Positions 58,459-64,000 of a DNA stretch of 64,000 nucleotides are shown in pieces. This DNA comes from Anagrus nilaparvatae (Eukaryota > Arthropoda > Insecta > Hymenoptera > Mymaridae). Position 1 is the stretch's first letter. Each line of letters starts with the position of its first letter. The stretch spans positions 3,247,501 to 3,311,500 of the forward strand of contig JAKSXM010000247.1 in the NCBI GenBank assembly GCA_022575985.1, read 5' to 3'. The translations under genes were made by a program, and so were the position numbers. A model generated the notes under the pieces. The model did not search any database and was not told where the DNA came from. It worked only from the letters and a program-made list of their open reading frames with translations.

Positions 58459-61370
58459 TTTGAAACGCTTTAAAACAATCGATTACATTGGATTTAAAAT
58501 TATGATATTTAAAAATTCGTTACTTATAAAATTATCATATTTAATTTTACATGCTAATTTATGAAGCTACAGTTTTAAAGATATTAACATTCCCCCTCTA
58601 GGCATACTTGATTTTGCAAAGGTAGACTATAAATAATTTTGTGGTCAAAACCGACAGTAAATTAAATTTATTATCAAGCTAGTAAATTTACTAAACTGGC
58701 CTTTACTTAAGGGATAGGTGAATTTACTATCGGGTTTTAAGTTGAACCGCAATATTTTTTGCACCGTAATTTTAAATTAAAGTTAATTTACTTTATATGG
58801 TTCTTAACTAAAAATATACAGAGGAGGAAAATTCGCTTGCTTCAAGGATAATTCCGTTTGAAAAGATTTTCATTTCCGGTAGCGGTAACCGGTGCTTTTT
58901 TTTTCCTTTCCCCATTTAAATTTATTTACTCTTTCCTAAGCCTGCATTTTCATTTAAATTATTTTTACGAAGGGTTTGCATAAATTTAAAAATTTTATTT
59001 TACTAATTTATTAATAAAAGTTGTCTAATTTCGAAAAACATAATCTAAATAACATTAGAAAATATGAGCTCGAATAAACTTTAAATATCAAGATTAACTT
59101 TAATACCCTCGAATCGTTCGAGCGAACGAAAACTGGCTTTCAAAAGGTTAAATAATTTTAGAAAATTTAGTCATGTTAATAAAGTGTAAATTAATTAAGG
59201 TATTAAAACTTTTTAATGGAATTATTGTTTGGAAAAATGTTTAGAGAAAAAATAAGAGCTGACCTATAATCAGGCAAAGTTTTTTTTTAAAGAGCTGATT
59301 AGTTATCGTAATAAAGAAAAAGGCAATAAAGAGTAAATATACTTTGGAGAATAGAGGTTTTAGTATAGAAAACTAGAGAAGCAATAAATATATCATTGAG
59401 TTAGGGCGGTAGGTGATAGTATTGTAGGTAGAGTTTCTCTCTTTGGCAGGTTGGTCAAGGGTATAGGTTACAATGGGAAAAAGGATCTTTAAAGGGGTCC
59501 TTTTTAAATACAGCAGGCAGAGTATTCGATTATGACGATACGTTAATGGCATTACTGGAATTTTGTTATTCGAGCAAATAACGCGAATAGATAGAGAACT
59601 TGATTATCCTCCAGAATGGCAACGTAACATAGCTATGCATTTAGCCGCAAGCTTCGTAAGCATCATTGCAATCATACCTACGAGATGCGGAGAGTCTCGC
59701 TATTCTAAAGTGTTTGAACTATTTCATATATGATGTGTAAGAATGGTAAGAATCATTGGTTACGTCATTCGATCATTTTCAAGATATGCAAACGAATCGA
59801 TCAGCGAGATGCATCAGAGCGAGCCGGACAGCCTTTAAAAAATTTAACTCTTGAAAAATATTTATAAATTAATTTCAAATTAATTAAATGCTTTAAATTC
59901 TTTCTATTTCTCTAACGTAATTAAAATGTGAACAAAAAGTTTTAGTATTTATATTTTTTTTGTAAATTGTGCCGAAAAGAGCGTAACAACAACAACAAAC
60001 GCAGAGAGCGTCGGAACAAATAAATTCCAGGGTAAAAAGAAAAAAAAGCCCTACACAAACGTACAGAATGGCTTTATCGCAGGATAAAAAACTATTTTAT
60101 TTAAAATAAATTCGCGAGTGACCATCAGCAGGAAAAGTTTTCGCGTGAATTCCCAACTGTATAATATAACTTTAATGCAACTTCTTTCGAACAATTAATT
60201 CCAAGTATTTAAATTTGAATATTATCTAAACTAACGAAAATGATATAACGAAATTTTCTATTATTTCAGTCTATGAATATTCTTTTTTTCTTTTTTTCTT
60301 TTTTTCATTTATTTTATATTCTATCTGCTTTATCCCTCCTTATGAAAACTGGTCGGATATCCAGAGTTGAATCTGACATTATTTTTATTTAATGCTCACA
60401 TGGACTCACATGGCTCCAGAAAAAAAGGATTAAATTTTTAATTTTTTAATTAAAATTCAATCATATTTCATAAAAAGGTAGAGTTATGTTATTATAAATT
60501 AATCCGAATTCTTTGAATGGATGTTTTCGTTTCCCCACTCCTTTCTTGTCGTTGATAAATTATACACAGTTTTTAACGTCATTGTGTAATTGTACCCTAT
60601 GGGCTTTTTAAAGAATTTTTATCCTCAAAAATACCTAGAAAATGATAAAAATCAGTAATTAGCCATTTGAAAAATTAACAAATAATCCCGGCTTTTAAAG
60701 CATCCCTTTGGGCTCTTACGTAATAAATTACACTGGCGCTTAAAAATTTTATATCTCTGGTCATTATTATATTACGCTAAGCTCCTTTTATTTATAGTCA
60801 GTTCAGCCATATCTACCTCCCGTTATTGAATATTTTAAATAAATTATTTATTTGACCTATAAAAAATTAACGCAAGCTCTTGTTTACAGAAGCAGCGGTT
60901 GTCTCTGATTTATATGCGTTTGCTATTAATTACTCACCCCTAAAACGTTTTGTGTATGCTCGGTACACAAAGGAGAATAAGCGACTTAGGTGTTTACATC
61001 GCGAAATAATTCACGGTAACGGCTGCGTTCTCTCTATTTACATCTGTGCATTAACGTATAATCCTATAAACATGTAAACGATCGATCAATGATGAGCTTA
61101 CTCTAAAAATAATTAATTCACCGATCATCAAATAGTTAAATGTAGTCAAATACAGTCAAATAGTCATTTGATGATTTTGCTTTAAAACCTGATCAAAAAC
61201 GTCGATTAATTATTCTATCAGATGAGTGATTGACAGTTTATATTAATTGAATTTTAAAAAATAAACAGGGGATGCAAGTTTCAGAAAGTTATCGATACGA
61301 GTACCCGAGGCAAAACTTCTTATCTCTTAAAATGGAGAATATTCCGGTCCGGTGGGTTTATATTATTATG
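58457..61370. other. Non-coding DNA, possibly with conserved regulatory patches
   Basis: A moderate-GC stretch at about 59590-59830 ('gaatggcaacgtaacatagc', 'cgagatgcggagagtctcgc', 'cgatcagcgagatgcatcag') differs from the surrounding AT-rich DNA but has stops in all frames. The open frame at 60880-61077 is unsupported. Confidence 0.4.
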
Positions 61371-61382
61371 TTTCTCTCTCCC

Positions 61383-61385
<3 letters not shown>

Positions 61386-61415
<30 letters not shown>
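61386..61415. repeat. (CT)15 microsatellite
   Basis: A CT run within a broader pyrimidine tract (about 61371-61420); the same motif as the (GA) run at 58409 on the other strand. Confidence 0.9.
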
Positions 61416-61420
<5 letters not shown>

Positions 61421-64000
61421 CTTACTTAATACCTAATGTTTAGTTTAAAAAGTAAAAATTTTCACCTATATGTACTTAACTCAAAACATGTAAACTCACG
61501 CTAGAACAAATTCGCCATTCCTCGTCGAAGGCAGGCACATTATTATGCACACGTACACGAGTCGATCTTTCGAAACTTTCTACTATACATACGCTCGAAA
61601 TAACTGAAGCTTGCAGAGCTTATGCGTTAGGTATATTTTGTATACATTAAGTCATCAAATAATTATAAAATTGAGCTGTATGAAATTTTAATTGTTATAT
61701 ACTTTTATCTTGTACAAAAGAGTACATTCATAATGATAAAAGAATGCCGTGCCTTATTCTTCAGAGGAAAGATATAAATTTTTGTTAGAATACGTTAAAA
61801 TGATAAAAAAAAAAGCGAAAGAATTCCAAAAAGCTAGTTCTTTGTGATATTACGAAAAAGGGGGAATGATGATGCTGCTTTTTGGAAGGAAGTTAACAAC
61901 ATTACCGCGTTATTAGATTTACCGCAAGCACCTTTCCCGGAGGCACTGTATACTCTTTCCCTCGCTCTTTATACAATACACACACACACATATTTGCTTC
62001 GACTTACTTTTCAAGAGTTACCCTAAGCAACGTATTATAAACTCTACTTGCACGCGAATATTATGTCAAACCTCCTCATAGTTTCTCAATGTTTAATCTA
62101 CTATAACTTTATTATGAAACAATTTTTTTTCTTTATTTACTTATAATTCAATCAACTTCTCGTAACTGATCAAACAATCAAATATTAAAATATTTTATAA
62201 CTTTCGATTATAATTATTCTGACGGATTTAATCCAAGGCATCGAATTTAAAAATTTTTATTGAATTCTATTTTGTCTTTTAAAAAATCGAAAATTTTCAG
62301 TTTCTCGTAGAATGAGAATTGAGTTTTGATCGGTTATTTTAATGTGGTAGGATTGTGTATTGAATTTTTGGACGCAACGCATGTAATACGTATATTTACT
62401 TTTTTCTTAAATCAGTTTTCAGCTCTCCCTCATATTTAGTAGCCCTTGAGCAGGTTAAATTATTTAAGCAAATAAAAGAGACTAAAAATAAAACAAACTA
62501 AAGAGTCGTCATAGAATTATTTTAGCTATTATAAAATGGATTATAAAATTTAAAAGCCAAGTTTGTTTTCTTAGATAGCATTATAGTACCGGAATATTTA
62601 TTTAATAATCGCGTAAGTGATAAAAACTATAATTAGTCAGACAATACGAGGACTCGAGGGTTAAAAAGAAAGCTAATAATTCCATCTTATATTTAATCCC
62701 TTAATTATAACTTGAAAAGTAGGTTCTTATGATTATTCAAATTTTATTAACTTTCATAAATTCGAAAAATTAACAAGTTAGAACTAGGAACTTTTTGCTT
62801 ATATTTAGTTTTAAAATTCATGATATTTCAGAGTCTACTTTGATTCTTTTGAACCTAAATATCAAGTAATTAAAATTGAAAATAAGCAACTTCGTGTCAC
62901 TTTAAGCGCTTAAAAAATAATATCATTATTTCAAAAATGTTAAAAAGAGCAAAAAGAGTAATAAAATTATAAAAGAGTTTGATTAAATTTTTCTACGTAA
63001 ATATTTAGCGAGGGAATTCTGATGCATCTCTATTTATTATCGTAACCGTTAGATACTTTAGTATAAACTCTAAACATTCTTTTTAGCTAGATAGAGAGTA
63101 GCCTGCAATTTTAAAAAAGAAAGAAGCGTGTCTCGCCGTTCTAAATTCTGCTTATCTTCTTTAGCTTCGACAGTAATGTGTCCTAGAATTACGTATTGGA
63201 AATCTAAAAAAAAAAACAATGTGGTATTTGTAAATACGACCCTTTCTTTTTTAACTGTACGAATTTTCCGCTCAGATAGCAATGTATAATGCTCTTGTAA
63301 TATATGTTTTTAGATTTTCCTCTGTGGTTTCCCGTACCTACTACATGATCACTTAATAGTCAAAACTATCGTTATCTTGAGAGTCCCTTTTTTGTTACTG
63401 CCAGATATTTTCATTTTCTTTTATTTTTTACTTCCGATCTGAAAAACTATTTTAGATATATTACCGATTCATTTAAATCTCTAAACTTTTTATTTTATTT
63501 TCTTTTCAAACTTATTCTATCTTTTCAAAATATTCAACGTCAAACGACTGAAATAATTACACACATGTTTTCGAGTCCAGCTTATCTCAGAGTAGCAAAC
63601 GTTTAATTTCAAGTTTTCAATTTTTTAACCGTCAATCTTTGCTATCATGTCAGTCAGTTTCTGACAAAAAAAATTTCACTTACAATCATTATCTTTTAGT
63701 CTGCTAAAATTACCAAAATTAACTAAAAAAAAGGGGGTGGGAATATTTTTTTCTCACAACCAACTTACAAATTAATTTTGGCTATTATTCGGCCAATTTC
63801 ACCGATAAAAAATTATATTCATACCGATCATATATTGATTGGGAGAATAAACATATATCCATTCTTTTTTAGATACATTGAAAAAAAATTCTGGTTTTCG
63901 CAGCTGTAATTTCTTTTATTCGTTTAATTCCTTTCAGTGATTATAATTGGCTTAAAACGTTAAGAAATTTCAACAAAAATGAGCTCATGAACTTATTTAA
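61421..64000. other. Non-coding DNA to the window end
   Basis: Open frames at 61844-62026 and 63070-63282 (minus) lack domains or splice support. A short (CA)n run lies near 61977-61989. No repeat family seen elsewhere in the window is evident here. Confidence 0.4.

Noticed and set aside
60880..62026. Open frames of 65 and 60 codons
   Set aside because: No start context, domain, signal or splice support; the second includes a CA-repeat.

Overview
This is an AT-rich, gene-poor stretch of a eukaryotic nuclear genome, most likely an insect. The grounds are spliced genes with GT/AG introns, one secreted acid-lipase gene of the type expanded in insects, (GA)n/(CA)n microsatellites, LINE and helicase relics, and many palindromic MITE-like repeats. 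Order and species cannot be fixed from the sequence alone. Nothing resembles bacterial operons, CRISPR arrays or phage.

The one gene that can be fully reconstructed is a lipase 3-like / lysosomal acid lipase-like gene on the + strand. It has eight exons between 14873 and 27218, all splice phases agree, and the product is 428 aa with signal peptide, oxyanion HG motif, GHSMG nucleophile elbow and a complete Ser201-Asp373-His404 triad. Its sixth intron is about 9.9 kb, while its other introns are 61-541 bp. It holds two very large palindromes (17175-20513 and 21626-25872) and two small ones (25952-26265, 26276-26377). Palindrome 2 has younger elements in one arm only, so the other arm is a ready-made empty site: one insertion has a TA target duplication, the other an 8-bp hAT-like duplication.

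Other coding evidence is partial: a TATA-driven first exon for a secreted protein (2946-3092), an isolated GC-rich terminal exon of an unrecognised protein (51769-52026), a broken LINE reverse-transcriptase fragment (4662-4890) and a frameshifted PIF1/Helitron-type helicase C-terminus (32037-32690, minus strand). A degenerate tRNA-like sequence lies at 12906-12979.

Layout: 1-14.8 kb is intergenic with repeats and the candidate secreted exon. 14.8-27.4 kb is the lipase gene. 27.4-32.7 kb is a cluster of mobile-element remains, including a 2.4-kb element rich in TACGG motifs and the helicase relic. 32.7-39.9 kb is mostly unique non-coding DNA. 39.9-48.0 kb is dense in palindromes, a G-rich minisatellite and a 347-bp tandem duplication with perfect hairpins. 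48-64 kb is mostly non-coding with one orphan exon, two more repeat families and two microsatellites. At least five repeat families recur across the window, nearly all of them foldback structures.
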